A stretch of 64,000 nt of DNA, taken from Amoebophrya sp. A120. Its lineage: Eukaryota; Sar; Dinophyceae; Syndiniales; Amoebophryaceae. The position numbers and the translations under genes are program-made. The stretch is taken from NCBI GenBank assembly GCA_905178155.1, contig CAJINV010000015.1:1175495-1239494 (forward strand), in the 5' to 3' direction. Positions 22,701 to 35,097 of the stretch are shown here, one piece after another. Numbering within the stretch: position 1 is the first letter of the stretch; every line of letters starts with the position of its first letter. The notes under the pieces were generated by a model. That model was given only the letters and a program-made list of their open reading frames with translations, was not told the DNA's origin and did no database searches.

Positions 22701-25700
22701 GTGACAAACATTTTTCTCTCCATAATTTCTTCCTTACTATTACCATTCATCGTGAGCTATCAAATGTAAAAATGTCTGGGTCTGGAAGATTCTGAGATTT
22801 GTCGTGCAGTTTTTCCAAGCTCCGTCAAGTGTGGCACGCAGAACCTAGCATCACAGGATCTGCGGCCCCTTGGTTATGCCTGTTCTGCATGAGAAATTCC
22901 CTCTCAGCCTGACCAGAAGTGGGGACCTTTTGCAAGTCGCGCAATATGGATTTTTGTGTGATCCGCAACATGCATCACAAGTTCAACCTTTCCAGACCCA
23001 GACATTTTTGCACTTGATATGAACTTTTTCACCACGACCGCCAAATTCGGATTCACCGCCTTCGCCGCGCCGCACCCGAAGATTTTGCGCTGGCAACACG
23101 GGGTGTTCGCTTCGTCTAGTGGGAACGGGCTGGTGGGAAATTGCAGCCGGTCATTCTTGGGGATGCGGTTTTCTGGAAAACCAGTATAATAGCGTTGCCG
23201 GATTTCCTTCTGCAGAGCCTTCTCTTCGAGTTCAGAGACGTCAGCTTCCGCTTTGGATAACGTGTCCAGCATCGGGAGAAAGCCATAGCTCGTGTGTTGA
23301 TCTTCATGTGCTATCATCTTGTTCTTGGGAGGAGGTGATGAATCCACGACCTGCAGCAAATCCTCCAAAGCCCTCACCTCCCCCTTCACATGCGGTGCAT
23401 CTTTGTGAAACAAACTTGAAAAACCATGATGTTCCTCCAGTTCGTCACTCAGCTGCTTCCCAACCGCTTTTGCGTACTCCACAGCAGCGGCTTCTAATTC
23501 CTCCACACTCATATCCCGTGTAAAAACGTCCCCACCCCAGAGTTGTCATGCAGATTTGCCATGCTAGAAACATTTGTGATGCGCAACCCCATGACAGGCA
23601 TTTTCAATCGTGTTCGGGAACTTGTAATGCTGTAAACAGGATCAGCAGATCGATTTGTGATGCGGCTTTCCTTGCTAACTTGCACTACCTTGCGGACTGC
23701 AACTTGTCATGCATGACTCCCAAAACTCCGAGGTTTGTGTTGCAAAGTCCCCATCTTGACTCTGGGGTGGGGACGCTTTTGCTTAGGATAACTTAGATGC
23801 AAAATTTTCGTCTGCGTGTCGTACTTGTGGTTTTTCGTCGTTTTGTACAGCTATCAACTGCAAAAGTGTCTGGGTCTGGAAGATTGCCAGGTTTGTCATG
23901 CAGAGTTTCCATGATCCCTGTCGTCTGGAATGCAGGACCTAGCATGGCAGATTCTGCGAGATCCGTATCGTGCCTATCCTGCATGAGAAACTTCCTCTCA
24001 ACTTCGTAAAAAGTGGACAGCTTTTGGGATTCATGCAACACAGATTTTAATTTTTGCACGATCCAGACTTAGCATTACAAGTTGCAACCTTCCAGACCCA
24101 GACATTTTTGCAATGCATAACAGCCGGAACTGGTCGATTTCCATCCTCGGGTTCGGGGGTTTGATACAGGTATGCTTCCGGGAACTAATTCGGTTGGTAT
24201 CCGGCCACTCAAAGTCGTCGCACCCGCCCCAACGGTGCCGACAGCAATACCCTTGGGTGCCGCAAAAGGAAGAAGGAGGCGGTGGTGGTGTAGTAGGAGT
24301 TGCAACTACAGCTTCTGAGGACGACGATGATGAACTCGATGTGGACGTCGTACCAGCTTGTTGCTGGCTATTCTTGCGCTTCTTCCAGAAGAAAGAGAAA
24401 CAACCAGCCAGACGCGAGGTAGATTGCGGTTGTTCAGGCTCTTCTGCAGGTGGAACAGCACGACCAGCGGTACTACCATTTGTAGTTCCGTCTTGCGCCA
24501 CACCAGCAGCTTCCTCGGATGCAGTCGACTCTTTTTTCTCCCCCTGCTCCCCTTCCTGCGCGTGGTCAACATGATCTTCTTTTTTCTCCGCTACAACTTC
24601 TTGTTCCTTGAAACACTTACCGCCCTGCCACCCGTTGGGCTTGTCTTTCCGGCACGGCTCATAGCAGTCCTCGCCGAGGTTTTGTACCAGACCACTTTTT
24701 TCCAGCTCATTGTCGTAGTGCGGCAGCGTTTCCGCGAGGAGTTTCCGGGACATTTCAAAATCCAGCTGGATCGCTCGGTTTCGAATGTCTGTTTTTCTTA
24801 GGGCGTTGATGCCAGTGAAGGGAAGAGTCGGAAGATTGGAATGCTCGATGTGGTACTTCATAGCCGGATTTAACGGGCGCTGCTTCGTGGTTGGAATTTT
24901 TATGCTTGTACTCTCTGGAACAGCAACATGATCATCATCATCTTCTTCGCCTGTGCTGACAACATGATCCCCGTCCTCATCTCCGTCCTCAGAAGCCCGG
25001 AAGATTTTTCTCTCGTCGGTAGTTTTCACTTCACCAACCGCTTGCTCCTTCTCCTTCAAAATGAAGGGATTTTCCTCCTTTCTCACCGTGCCCAATACTC
25101 CGCAGCTCATCTCCATCGGCCGCGCGCTGCACTGCATGTCCAGGTGTTTGAAGTAACTCTCCGCCAGTTCCTGCTCTAGCGCGTCGTTCCGCGGGCCTAG
25201 GGGTTTCTGATCAACGGGCAGAATCCCGCCGTACGTGGAGAAAGAACTCGTTGCATCTTCAAGACCTTCCTCCTCTTCCCCTTTGTGTCCGGCGAACACG
25301 ACCTTGCTGTCGCGGCTTTCCTTCAACAGATCTTCATACATTTCTGTTATTTTCTTTTCGATTTCTGCAACACTTAAATCTCTTCTCCCTGCGTACTCAA
25401 AAGCCGCCATCCGGAGGGTTTCTTGGATGAGCTTGTCGTGAATTTCTGCTTTGTTATCCGCGATTTCGGGCTTCAAATTCGCCTTCTCGATTTCCTCCTC
25501 CACGTGTTTCTGCAGTTGCTGCTTCGAATCCGTCGCTTTCTCGTGCAACTCGTCCCGGTTTTCCTCCAGTTGCTGCAGCGCTTTTTCTTTGTGTTCCGCC
25601 AACTTTTGCTTCAACTTCGCCTTGAGCCGCGCCTTCATGTACGCTTTTCTCCATTTCTTCTGCTGTTTCAGCTTGTCGGAAGGTTTGGTTTTTCGAGACG

Positions 25701-28700
25701 TAGTAGCATGATCCGGTGGATAGGTTTTACTTCGGCCTCTACGGGGGAATTTCCGGTGGATAGAACTGGGATGGACAGAGCTGGTTGTTGTACTAGACGA
25801 GGGCTCTTGTTCTGTCGTGGGAGCGGTCGAGGACGAGGCTGCACCGGCTTGTTCGGAGGCGTGGCCCTCTGCATGACCACTTTCGTCGTCAGAGTCCTCA
25901 TCTTCGTGATGAAATGCTAAATGCTGATCTTCCAATTCGTCCTCTTCCTCCAGCTCCCCCACACTGGGGTCCGCTTCCTGCTGCAACCACTCGGGCAGTA
26001 TCAAAAGAAAAAGTTCGTCACGATCACTCATGGGCATTTTTGCAAGACAAAATTTTCTGTCATGCGTAAAAATGCATCACAGCCTCACGACTTCATAAGG
26101 GATTTCCCTAGTGTCTCTGCAGTACAAGGAGAAGTTGTGATGCAAAAAAATTTGTAATGCAAAACCTGCAACTTAGTGACTGTGACAAACTTTTTTCTCT
26201 CCATAGGCAGCGCCTGCACCGCACTCCTGCCCATGCGCTTCCGCTCCTCGGCTAGATCGGAGTCGGAGAGTTTCTCATTCAGCTCATCGTACAACTCCGC
26301 GATGAAGCACCGGATCCCCAACGGCTCCAAGACCGGTCTGGACATTTTCACAAAGGCCAGCGCGTGCTCTGGATTCTTACAGCGCAGGTGGAACAGGAGT
26401 TTTTGCCCGCGGTGCGCTTCCGGGATGGGTGTATTGTTCTTACTGGCGATCAGCTTCTGGATGATGTTCATGGTGAATTTGAATTGATACACGGTTAGAG
26501 GTTTCTTCGATTTGTCATCTTTATCTTGTTTTCTCATACTCGCGTCGAACAGCCACTGCAGATTGCTGTCCCAGAGAAAGACTTCCGCCTCGATATCGAT
26601 TTCCTCGCCAAATGTCTCCTGATCGTTGTTCAGCAGGAACTCGTTCTCGTTCTCCTTTGGGTTTTCCCGTGTCAAAATCCCGTCTTTCGTGACAAAAACG
26701 TCCGGATTTTTCCCTTTTCTTTTCCGAAATGCCTTCACTTGCTTCCGCAATTTCTGCACCACCGGCCCGCGCCGGGAGAAATCCTGAAAAATTTTCGGTC
26801 TCTGCAGACTGAATCTCCCCGTTTTCCTGTTCCGGAACTGTTTCCAGAAGCGGTACAGCACTAATGTCTGCTCGGGCGATTGGGTGACTAACCCGGAAAG
26901 CCCCAGCTGCTTTGATTCCTTGTCGGATTGGTCAATAACCGCCTGCTCGTTGAATTCGATCCCGAGCTTTTTCAAACAGGCCAGTTTCCGCGAAAATAAC
27001 TGGCGCATGCTGCGTCGCAGGCTGGTCTCGGTCTCTTCCAAACTCATGTCTTTGAACAAGGGGTTTTCCTTTTGGTTCGCGAGGAGAAAATTCCTATCGT
27101 TCAAACTCCCGTAGTCCGCGGTCATGCCCTATTGAAAGGAAAAATCCCCCCTCCCCATATCAAAACGGAATTTCTGATGCTGGATTTGTGTACACAAATC
27201 AGCTGTGTATTGCAGGAAGGCATTGCGGCCAGATCTCCAGCCTAGGTAGGGGCGTATGGGTGTAGTTGCTCAGCATTGCAAACGGCCCCCCTTTAGGCCG
27301 AGCAGCATGGCCAATCGCTTCCATAAAAATGGGGCGGAAGCTTCTGCCCTTGTCTTCTTGCAAGACACATGTGATTTGTGGCCTCAAATCAGCAACACAA
27401 ATTTTCGGAACCACACCTTTTCAATATGGGGAGGGGGGATTTTTCCTTGCAATATGCCCTCGGTGTAGCGGAACCCACAGTGCCCAGTTAATCGATTTTT
27501 CGTGCCCTTCGCGGAGAAAAAACCCTGAAATTTGCAGCACTCGTGGTACCCGATATTGTCGTCTTCGTTATCTTGTTCACTTTTAGAAGAAGAAGAAGCA
27601 TCTGACAACTTTTTGTTCTTCGGCGTCTGCTTCCCGCGCCACTTTAGCAAACCATTTAAAAACGATCCGCTTTTGTCGTCTTTCTTGTAATAATCCGCGT
27701 CCGTCTCGGGGACCCAGCCCGCGCCGATTTCCTTTTCCGCAATCATGGTCATCGGGTTTCGCTCGCACGTCGCCGGGCCTTGACTCAAAGTTGCACCTAA
27801 AATGAACGGCCGCTTGATACTATCTTCCATGGCTAATTTGCATCGCATGTCTATCCTGAGTAAAAACGTACCCACACCAGAGTCAGGATGGGGATTTTGC
27901 AACACAAACCTAGGAGTTTTGTGAGTCACGCATGACAAGTTGCACTCTGCAGTGTAGTGCAGGTTAGCTAGTGCAGCCGCGTCACAGATTCATCGGCTCA
28001 TCCTGTTCACAGCATCACAAATTCCAAAACACGATTGGAAATGGCTCTCATGGTGATGCGCATTACAAGTCTTCCTGTCTTTGCAAATCTGCATTACAAC
28101 TCTGGTGTGGGTACGTTTTTACCCAGGATAATGTCCGCGGCGGACTTCACGGCCCAGATGTCTTTCACCTTCGTGCGCAGCTTCCAGGTTTCGTATCCAA
28201 GAAAAAAACTGCGTTAGCGTAAGTCTTTTGGGAAAACAGCATGACAAGTTTGTCTGCCATGACAGGAAAAACTTGTTATGCGCAGATAGGAAGGGAAAAC
28301 ACATAGGAAGCGAGCCGATCATGCATGTCGAGCATGACAAGTGTAACTGTTTTGCATTTTCTGCATCACAGATTTACACTTCCACAGTTTTTTTCTTGCA
28401 TATTTCGTGCAAAAAGTTCAACGCCTTCACTTTCCCCGTGGCCCAATCGACGGCTTCCTTTCGGTGGGGCTCGATGGCTTTCTTCATCTCCTCCTCGATT
28501 TTTGGTTTGTTCGCCGGGTCCTCCAGCTGGTTGACCAAATCCTTCATGCCCTGCTCCATTTTCGCCTGCATGTTATCCGCGAACTGTACGTCGTTGATCT
28601 TCTGCATGATTGTATTCACCAGTTGCGCCAACGCGGCTTTCCGCGCGGCGTCCATCGTGTTCCACTTGTCCATCTCCTGGCGCCACTTGTTAATTTCCTC

Positions 28701-31177
28701 TTCGTACTTTTTCGCCTCGGCGTCCCATTCCACCTGCCGCTCCGAGGCGGAGAGAAGATTCAAAATGTTGTTCACGCGGTGCCGCATCATGGTGCCGATC
28801 CAGGGGATTACCGTCATGGCGTTGCAAGCGACTACCAGCCCCGCCCAGGTCGCCAAGAAGCTGGCGAGCGACATGCCGAGCGTTTCGATTCCGGCAGCGG
28901 CAGACGCACCAGCCGCAATTCCGTCCGCGGCCTTCGCAGCCATTGCCATCCCCCGGATAACCCCGATAGCTTCCGCTCCGACGCCCAGACTGCCGAGCGC
29001 CGCAGTCATGGCACCCATGGACTGCAGGCCGAGAATCGCGTTGCACACCGGCCGAACTTCGTCGTTTCTTGTTAAGGGGAAATTATCATCCCCCATGCTC
29101 GTCGGCCTGGATTTGCCCGCGTGCGGGTCTTCGGGCGGCGGGTCGGGTTTTTCCCCGTCCATTTTTTCGCCGGATTCCTTCGCGGCGTCGTCTTTGATCT
29201 TCTCCAAACCGTCTTCCTCGGCTTGTTTGATCTGTTTCTGTGCCTCGAGCATATTCTGCATCTGATCAGCGGTGAGACCCATTTCCGCCATGGCGTTCGG
29301 ATCTAACTTCCCCTGGAGGAGTAAAATCAAATTGTGGCAGACATCCATCGCCACGGCCGACACGGCGTTCAAAATGTCCTTGTTGGCAAACAACCAGTCC
29401 GCAAATTTCGGCACGAAGTACTTCACGGCAAATTCAGTCGCGTACTGCGCTCCATAGTAGAACAACGCCGTTTTCGCGACCGCGGTCAACGCGCCCCGTG
29501 CCGCTGCACCTACCGAGTAAAGCACTTTGTGCGGCTTGTCCATGGGGAACGTATCGGTTAAAAACTGCAGGCACTGCCGCACCTCACTCGATTGCAGCTG
29601 CTTGTTCCCCGTACATTTATATCCCGCGGCGGTGGAGTGTTTATCCGACTTTCCGGTTAACTTCCCCGTCATACCCGCGGAAAACATACCGCAGCACTTC
29701 ATGTACCGGTCGTTGTTTTTCCCGTCCTTCCCCATGTCTTTTTCTAATAAGTTGCAGGATTTTGAATTGTTCGCCCCGGTCAACGCGTAAATCAAGGTCT
29801 TCGTGACGTTCAGTGACTGCTTCCCAAGTTTCAGCCCCTTGTGCCGCAGCCACACCGCCTGGGCCAGTAACCGCCCGTCCTTGAAGTATTTTCGCTCGGT
29901 GAAGTTTTTCCGGTCGATAAAGTCGTGGTTCGCGTTATAGGCCGCCCACATGGACATTTGGCTGGCGGAGTGCCCGCACTGGTAATCCAGCATCACCCGC
30001 TCGTTTTGGTCCTCTTCCTTCCGCTTTTGGCGGCTTAGCTGCGATGGCGTCACCCCGTCCAGTTGCCACTCGAGGAGACGAATTCTGTCGTCAGTTGCGT
30101 CTTCTAATTGCTCGTCGTCGTCCACCCCGTCGGGGCTGATGGGAAGGTTGTATTTTTTCGCCCAGTCCTCCATACTATCCTGCTCCTTCTGCTTTGTCGC
30201 AATTTGCGAGTAAAAATCCTGCACGTTTTTGGCCTGCGTTATCGCCGGCCGCATGTACTGGTCCCACGCGCGGGCGGACAGGGTTTTTTTGTTCATGTGC
30301 TTTTTCACTAGTTTTTTCCAAATCCTGTCGTTCGATTGTGGAATGTAAACAACCGCGTCCGTCGGGAGCGAAACGCGCATATTGTAAGTCACCTCCTGCG
30401 TGTCATAAAGAACGTTGAAAGTATATGCATTGCAAATATTATGTCTGGGTCTGGAAGAGTGTAAACTTGTCACGCAGGCTTTCCATGACCCATGAGGTCT
30501 GGAATGCGGGACATAGCATGACAGACTCTGCGAGGTCTCTGTCATGCCTATCCTTCATGAGAAACTCCGGCCCATCAACTTGGTCGAAAGTGGACAGCTT
30601 TTGGCACTCACGGTCACGCAACACAGATTTTTGCATGATTCGAATTTAGCATGACAAGTTCCTACCTTCCAGACACAGATATATTTGCCTTTGATAAAGT
30701 AGTGGTAATATCAATTGATGTTCGTCCAAAGGAAGAGTTAGGTTGGTCACTTTCATCATTCCCCTGCTCACGAAGATCACGTCCAGCAGCACGATCCGCC
30801 GCCTCGACCTCCTCCGGGTGCTGGTAGTCCACGTCGAAATAGACCGTGTCGATGCGATTGCGGGATCCTGGCGGTTGCACCAACTCCGATTGAGCTCTAC
30901 TTCGTGCACCATTTTTGTTCAAGCTCATCAATTCTGTCAGCTCGATCTCGCCCGGATAGGACGTGGAGCTCGACGCCCTCGATTTCGATGAAAAGAGGGA
31001 AAAGACGGAAAAGCTTCTCGTATTTCTACTTCGGCGGACGACACCAGCCTGCTCTTCACTTTCCTCATTTGTTCCCGGCGAAAGGGAAAAAGAGTAAGCT
31101 GTGTCGTTCTGAAGCCCGAGGACCCAAACCAGGGAGAAAATAGTAATCCGGGCAGACATTTTGTGGAGATTTTTCAT
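19747..31177 (-). CDS. Gene 3: giant secreted/multi-pass protein, 2,938 residues
   Basis: Eleven exons: 31177-30697, 30423-28403, 28193-28131, 27851-27455, 27129-26206, 25998-24120, 23851-23791, 23511-23020, 22757-22725, 22518-22466, 22209-19747. Ten introners of families A, B, C, D and E interrupt it; after excision the frame is 8,817 bases, exactly 2,939 codons, which is strong evidence for the exon borders. Start ATG at 31177 gives a signal peptide (hydrophobic ITIFSLVWVLGL core). Visible regions: Cys pairs (KCCGMFSAG, HECCKFQG); Ala/Gly-rich hydrophobic helices near residues 480-510 and 620-730; an acidic stretch and basic coiled coil in exon 6; a Cys module FCGTQGYCCRHRWGGC near 1870; further membrane-like helices near 2140-2210 and 2350; an acidic Ser-rich tail ending with two Cys-containing segments (GEECRRW, SGCCVRS). 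The CC modules resemble those of gene 1, so the two may be distant relatives. A surface or secreted role is inferred; no family is recognised. Confidence 0.88.
22210..22465. mobile_element. Introner A, gene 3 intron 10
   Basis: 256 bp, family A. Perfect TSD TGTTT (22205-22209, 22466-22470). Excision joins LLHTRK to QIIPQCI. Confidence 0.94.
22519..22724. mobile_element. Introner D, gene 3 intron 9
   Basis: 206 bp, family D. Perfect TSD ATTTC (22514-22518, 22725-22729). Excision joins NSKEEI to TSVVKNP. Confidence 0.94.
22758..23019. mobile_element. Introner A, gene 3 intron 8
   Basis: 262 bp, family A. TSD TGAGC (22753-22757) and TGAAC (23020-23024). Excision joins VVVKKF to TMNGNSK. Confidence 0.91.
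23512..23790. mobile_element. Introner B, gene 3 intron 7
   Basis: 279 bp, family B. TSD ACTCA (23507-23511) and ACTTA (23791-23795). Excision joins TKILHLS to VEELEAA. Confidence 0.91.
23852..24119. mobile_element. Introner A, gene 3 intron 6
   Basis: 268 bp, family A. Perfect TSD ACAGC (23847-23851, 24120-24124). Excision joins DQFRL to YKTTKNH. Confidence 0.94.
25999..26205. mobile_element. Introner D, gene 3 intron 5
   Basis: 207 bp, family D. Perfect TSD GGCAG (25994-25998, 26206-26210). Excision joins SAVQALP to EWLQQEA. Confidence 0.94.
27130..27454. mobile_element. Introner C, gene 3 intron 4
   Basis: 325 bp, family C. Perfect TSD TGCCC (27125-27129, 27455-27459). Excision joins GFRYTEG to MTADYGS. 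Confidence 0.94.
27852..28130. mobile_element. Introner B, gene 3 intron 3
   Basis: 279 bp, family B. Perfect TSD ATGTC (27847-27851, 28131-28135). Excision joins VKSAAD to MRCKLAM. Confidence 0.94.
28194..28402. mobile_element. Introner E, gene 3 intron 2
   Basis: 209 bp, family E. Perfect TSD TTTCG (28189-28193, 28403-28407). Excision joins LNFLHE to TWKLRTK. Confidence 0.94.
30424..30696. mobile_element. Introner A, gene 3 intron 1
   Basis: 273 bp, family A, same orientation as the copy at 8611. Perfect TSD AAGTA (30419-30423, 30697-30701). Excision joins SIDITTT to FNVLYDT. Confidence 0.94.
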
Positions 31178-32659
31178 ACTTGCTGGGGGAAAAGTAGTCT
31201 GAATAAAGGGAAAATATAACTAAAACTACAGTCGAATACAACTACACTGAAGATTCCTCAAGACTTAGTTAGATCGTAAAAAAATCAATTATACAGATAT
31301 TTCTACAAAACATACGGCACTAATTATACACAGAAGTAGGGTGGTCGTTGGGAGAAATAAATCGCGAGGTAAAAAATCAGTTGTGTGCTCGCTTCTTTAG
31401 GCGAGCGAGTTGTGACTGTTGTACGTGCTAATTGTTGAGTTCCTGAGAGTGAGTGGCTGGCAAACTGCGCCACAACAATTTGCCACCAGACCGTGACCAA
31501 AAAATCAAAATGGCTTCAAAAATGTGATCAAAAGATTCTTTGTGACCAACCACCAATGTGAGAAAAGCTTCTTTGATAATGGAGGAGGGTGACGCAAAAT
31601 TCAAAAGATCAAAGGAGTCGTCAAAATGCAAAAATTTCCGAAGGAGGGGTGAATTAGGCCGCGTCGTACTTTGTAAACCCGCCTATTCGCTCTGGATCTC
31701 AAGATCCAGCTGCTCCCGTTGCGAGGGCAATCACTAAGATAAAATGAATCAGGAGCCTGAAAACAAAAACGACCTCGATCTTCAGCCGGGGGGAACTCCT
31801 GTGTTTATTTTGGATGCGATGCTGAGTGCTGTGGTGTGCCAAAAGATTGGATCAGAGCCGGAGAAATTTTTTTTTGGCCAGTACTAGGATCTTCGTATAT
31901 AGATAGTTGTGTAATTTATTCACGATCGTGTACAACATGATCGCCTGCGTCACGTGAGCAACCGCAGCGCCCTCTGGAACGGCTTGAGCACCAGATCGAC
32001 GTGGATCGTTTATTTATTTGCACGTCTGCTCTCGGCAGCTGTTAATCTTGTTCAGAGTCAAACAAGTAAGACCGAGTCTGTTCTTCTTTTTGCTTCACGC
32101 GCACGCCTAAACTTCTTTGGGCGCAACAATTTGCTTCACCGACACAGCTTCGTCTGGGCACAACAATTTGGATGAATATGAACAATGATTCAATTTTTGA
32201 AGTGATTTTTCGTGATCGCAAGACGGGGACGGCCTACACACAGTATATTCTCTGGATCACAACAAGGAAGACGCTGTGCTCTTTGTAGCGTCAGCACCAG
32301 CTGCCTGCATGTTGCGGCTCGTGCATTCAGAAAGCCACTACACTCGAGATGAGAGTTCCCTGTAAGTGTCGGTAAAAAAGTCTTTACGCCTACTCTTTAG
32401 CTTTGTCCTGTTTCACAGAGGCGGACGCCGGAAGCAGTGCATATTTTTTGCCGCGGCCAAGCAGTAGTTGCACTGTGATAATAGCATCTTCACAGTACAC
32501 TCCGACCGGATCATTCGTTGTCCCTCTACTTTTTGTTTCACTCTTGTCTCGCTCCTCGTTAGATTTATTTCATCTCCGCTATCAATTTTTTGTTGTAGAC
32601 AGACGACCACAAGGAACAACTGTTGGTGGTCCCAGCACCTCTACTAACTCACGTTCGTC
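31178..32659. other. Intergenic gap
   Basis: 5' flank of gene 3 and 3' flank of gene 4. No supported ORF, introner or RNA gene seen. Confidence 0.6.
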
Positions 32660-35097
32660 TTAGTACCTGCTTACCGGATGGTTAATCTCCCCCGGGTACT
32701 GATATTGGTAGGCTCGGGTCGTCGTCGTGCTTGGTCCTTGCCGTTGCTGGTGAATTTTCGCAGCGCTAGAATCATTCGTCTTCGTCCCCTGCTGATTCAT
32801 ATACCCCGCGGCCAACGGCTTGTTCACGACCTGGTACGGAATTTTTGGTCCAAATTCTTCCAAGCCTGGCGGCGGTCGAAATACCTTCGGCTGCGACGAC
32901 GTCAAGTGGTTGTTGTAGCTGCTCGGGGGCATAGTAGTAGTTCTAGTACTTCCCTGAGAAATAACTACATGTGGAGGTCCACCTCCGTGATGAAAATGAT
33001 GTTCTTCTTGTCCCCAGCCCTGGTTAGCAGCGTTAGAAGTATTAACCCAGGGCTGGTGCGAAAAGTAAATCTTTCCCATGGAAGGCGCCTGCTCCGCCGC
33101 ACGATCGCGCAGCTTCTATCAAAAGTAAAAATCCCACCTGCCCATATTGACAATGCACGTTTTCGAAAATTTGCGTTGCTGATTTGCGACCACAAATCGT
33201 CTCTGTGTTGCACGAAGGCAACTCCACAAGCTCCGCCGCATTCTCCAGGCGGTTTGTCATGGTGTTGCACCTACAGCGTGGACGTCTATCATGCAAAGCG
33301 CCTAGGCCAAAACCTGTCTACTCAGGCTTAGTATGAGCCTGCAGTCCTCGCCAGCAAGACAAATCTGATCTGTGTAGGCAAATCCAGCATCAGAAATTTC
33401 GTTTTGATATGGGGAGGGGGGATTTTTCATTCTGATAGCTTCGACTTCGCCTCCGCCAGTTTGGCGCGCCGCTACCAAATGCAAATATGTCTGGGTCTGG
33501 AAACTTGTGATGCTAAAATGTGGATGATCATCATCATCATCATGTAGTGGACACCCGCACCCAGCGCCACAGGTCAAGGATCCCCTCCCCGGGGGGTGGG
33601 CGAGGAAGCACTTTCGGCGACCTCCACATACAAAAGCCGAGCGCTACCACGGCAAGTCGCCCCAATAGAAGTACCAACCAGTCGGGAGCTACCCACCACA
33701 CCTGATCAGTACAGCCCGGCCAGCTAGCCGAGCGCGACAGCCCAGCATACAGAACGATCCAGGACCCGACCCATTTTACGCCATAAGTTTTTGTTCTCAC
33801 GGAAGAGACGACGTACCCCTTTGGGCTAAGGGGCGAGACTCTCCCTTAAGCCGCAACCCCACCCAGACAGGGGAGGCTGGACCATTTGTGCCTTACCTGC
33901 GGCACGGACGAAAAAGGCAAGTGCCGCGGACCGGAGATGTCAAACCATTGGCCAGTTGTTTGTCACTGCTGACTGGCAACCCACCTGGGGCACAGCGACA
34001 ACTTAAAGGTTTAGTTTGTGCGTGGCGGTCTTAGTGCAGCCCTTGACTTATTCTGCAACAGAAGCAAAGGGTGGGAGGGGGGACGGGGGTCGTAAGCCGG
34101 AGTCGCGACGGAACTTACCTATTGAGGGTAGCCGGCAATCCCCTTTACCTCTCAAGCCCCTTCGTCCGTAGCTACTTCCGTATTGCGCCACCGATTCATG
34201 GTAGTTCCGAGTCTGGTCGTCGTCGGTGTCCGCACGTTGTTGCCGTTCCTCCTAGTAAAAGCATGGTCATCTCGATTCGATGGCTGGCACTCCTGATAGT
34301 GCTGCTTGACGAGGCCTTGTACAACCGCAGCACCTCCGTGTAGGACACGAGCAGCAACAGAACATACGGCGCTCCGAGTGGACCAAGTACTACATTTGAC
34401 CGAGAAGAAAAAGCGCGTCGCGTAACTTGAACGGCATTCCCGAGCAGAGAGGACGCGCTCCGAGAACACACCGAGAGCGACATGCGTATCAACCAGTCTC
34501 CAGGTTCTGAATGCAATTTAGCATGACAACTTTCCAGAACGCTTTCTCATAGGCAATCCGCATGAGAAACTGCGTGGTTGCACGTGCAAAAGAGGCTGCG
34601 ACTTTTGTTGGTTATGCAATACAGATTTCCTAGGTATGGAAAGCTAGCATTACAAGTTCCAACCTTCCAGACCCAGACATATTTGCAATACATAGCCGCT
34701 CGGCCGCGCTTAAATGCAGGATGGGCGCGGCCTGTATCAAATGCAAAAATGTCTGGGTCTGGAAGAGTGCAAGGCTTGTCATGCTTGTCTGGCATGACCC
34801 ATCATGATGCTTGTAATGCATGACCCAGCATCACAGATTTTTGGAAGACTTCCTGATGCCATTTCCGCATGACAAATGTCCTCCTCGCGTAGCACAAATG
34901 TGGCTCCTCTTGCTGGTCATGCAATACAGATTTTTTTAGGGTCCAAAGTTAGCATCACAAGTTCCAACTTTCCAGATCCAGACATTTTTGCATTTGATAG
35001 CCTGCGCCTTTTTGACATTGCCCGCGAAGCGGCGGAGCTCGGCGGCGGAAGGGGGACCCCGAGCGACTTGCTCATGGGACATGTACACGTGCGGCAT
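32660..35097 (-). CDS. Gene 4: 204-residue Pro/Gln/His-rich protein
   Basis: Four exons, 35097-35000, 34734-34695, 33472-33438 and 33116-32660, total exactly 205 codons after dropping TSD copies. Start ATG at 35097 (MPHVYMSHEQ); a second in-frame ATG lies five codons on. The N-terminal half is a charged helix (LSAAERRAKLAEAKSKLRDR) assembled from three small exons; the C-terminal half is low-complexity, rich in Pro, Gln, His and Thr, with GQEEHHFHHGGG and FRPPPGLEEFGP. No catalytic motif or signal peptide is seen. The second intron is an introner enlarged to 1,222 bp by a passenger insertion. Near the C-terminus the codons for HPV are followed by GTAAGC, a plausible conventional donor, so the last few residues could instead be replaced by a further downstream exon. 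Function unknown; a small RNA- or protein-binding adaptor would fit the composition but is only a guess. Confidence 0.75.
33117..33437. mobile_element. Introner C, gene 4 intron 3
   Basis: 321 bp, family C. Perfect TSD GCTTC (33112-33116, 33438-33442). Excision joins LAEAKSK to LRDRAAE. Confidence 0.93.
33473..34694. mobile_element. Introner A enlarged by a passenger insertion, gene 4 intron 2
   Basis: 1,222 bp. Ends are standard family A (left end TACCAAATGC, right end CAATACATA) with perfect TSD GCCGC (33468-33472, 34695-34699). By comparison with the copies at 15803 and 40468, ordinary introner sequence stops near 33530 and resumes near 34510; the roughly 980 bp between are foreign. Excision joins LSAAER to RAKLAEA. 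Confidence 0.88.
33531..34510. other. Passenger insertion inside an introner
   Basis: GC-rich block of about 980 bp beginning with an ATC/ATG microsatellite (GATCATCATCATCATCATG). It has no TIRs I can see, no long ORF with recognisable domains, and several local stems (for example GGGCTAAGGGGCGAGACTCT and its neighbours). It could be a retro-copy or a fragment of a repeat. Borders are approximate. Confidence 0.6.
34735..34999. mobile_element. Introner A, gene 4 intron 1
   Basis: 265 bp, family A. Perfect TSD GCCTG (34730-34734, 35000-35004). Excision joins GNVKKAQ to AAPILHL. Confidence 0.93.

Noticed and set aside
34165-34185. Dinoflagellate spliced-leader gene (CCGTAGC start)
   Set aside because: Only the first seven bases match; the following bases differ from the known leader and no GT donor follows at the right distance.
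33531-34510. rRNA, snRNA or tRNA gene in the GC-rich passenger
   Set aside because: No recognisable conserved rRNA core, U-snRNA or TTCRA tRNA arm signature was found by eye; left as an unidentified insertion.
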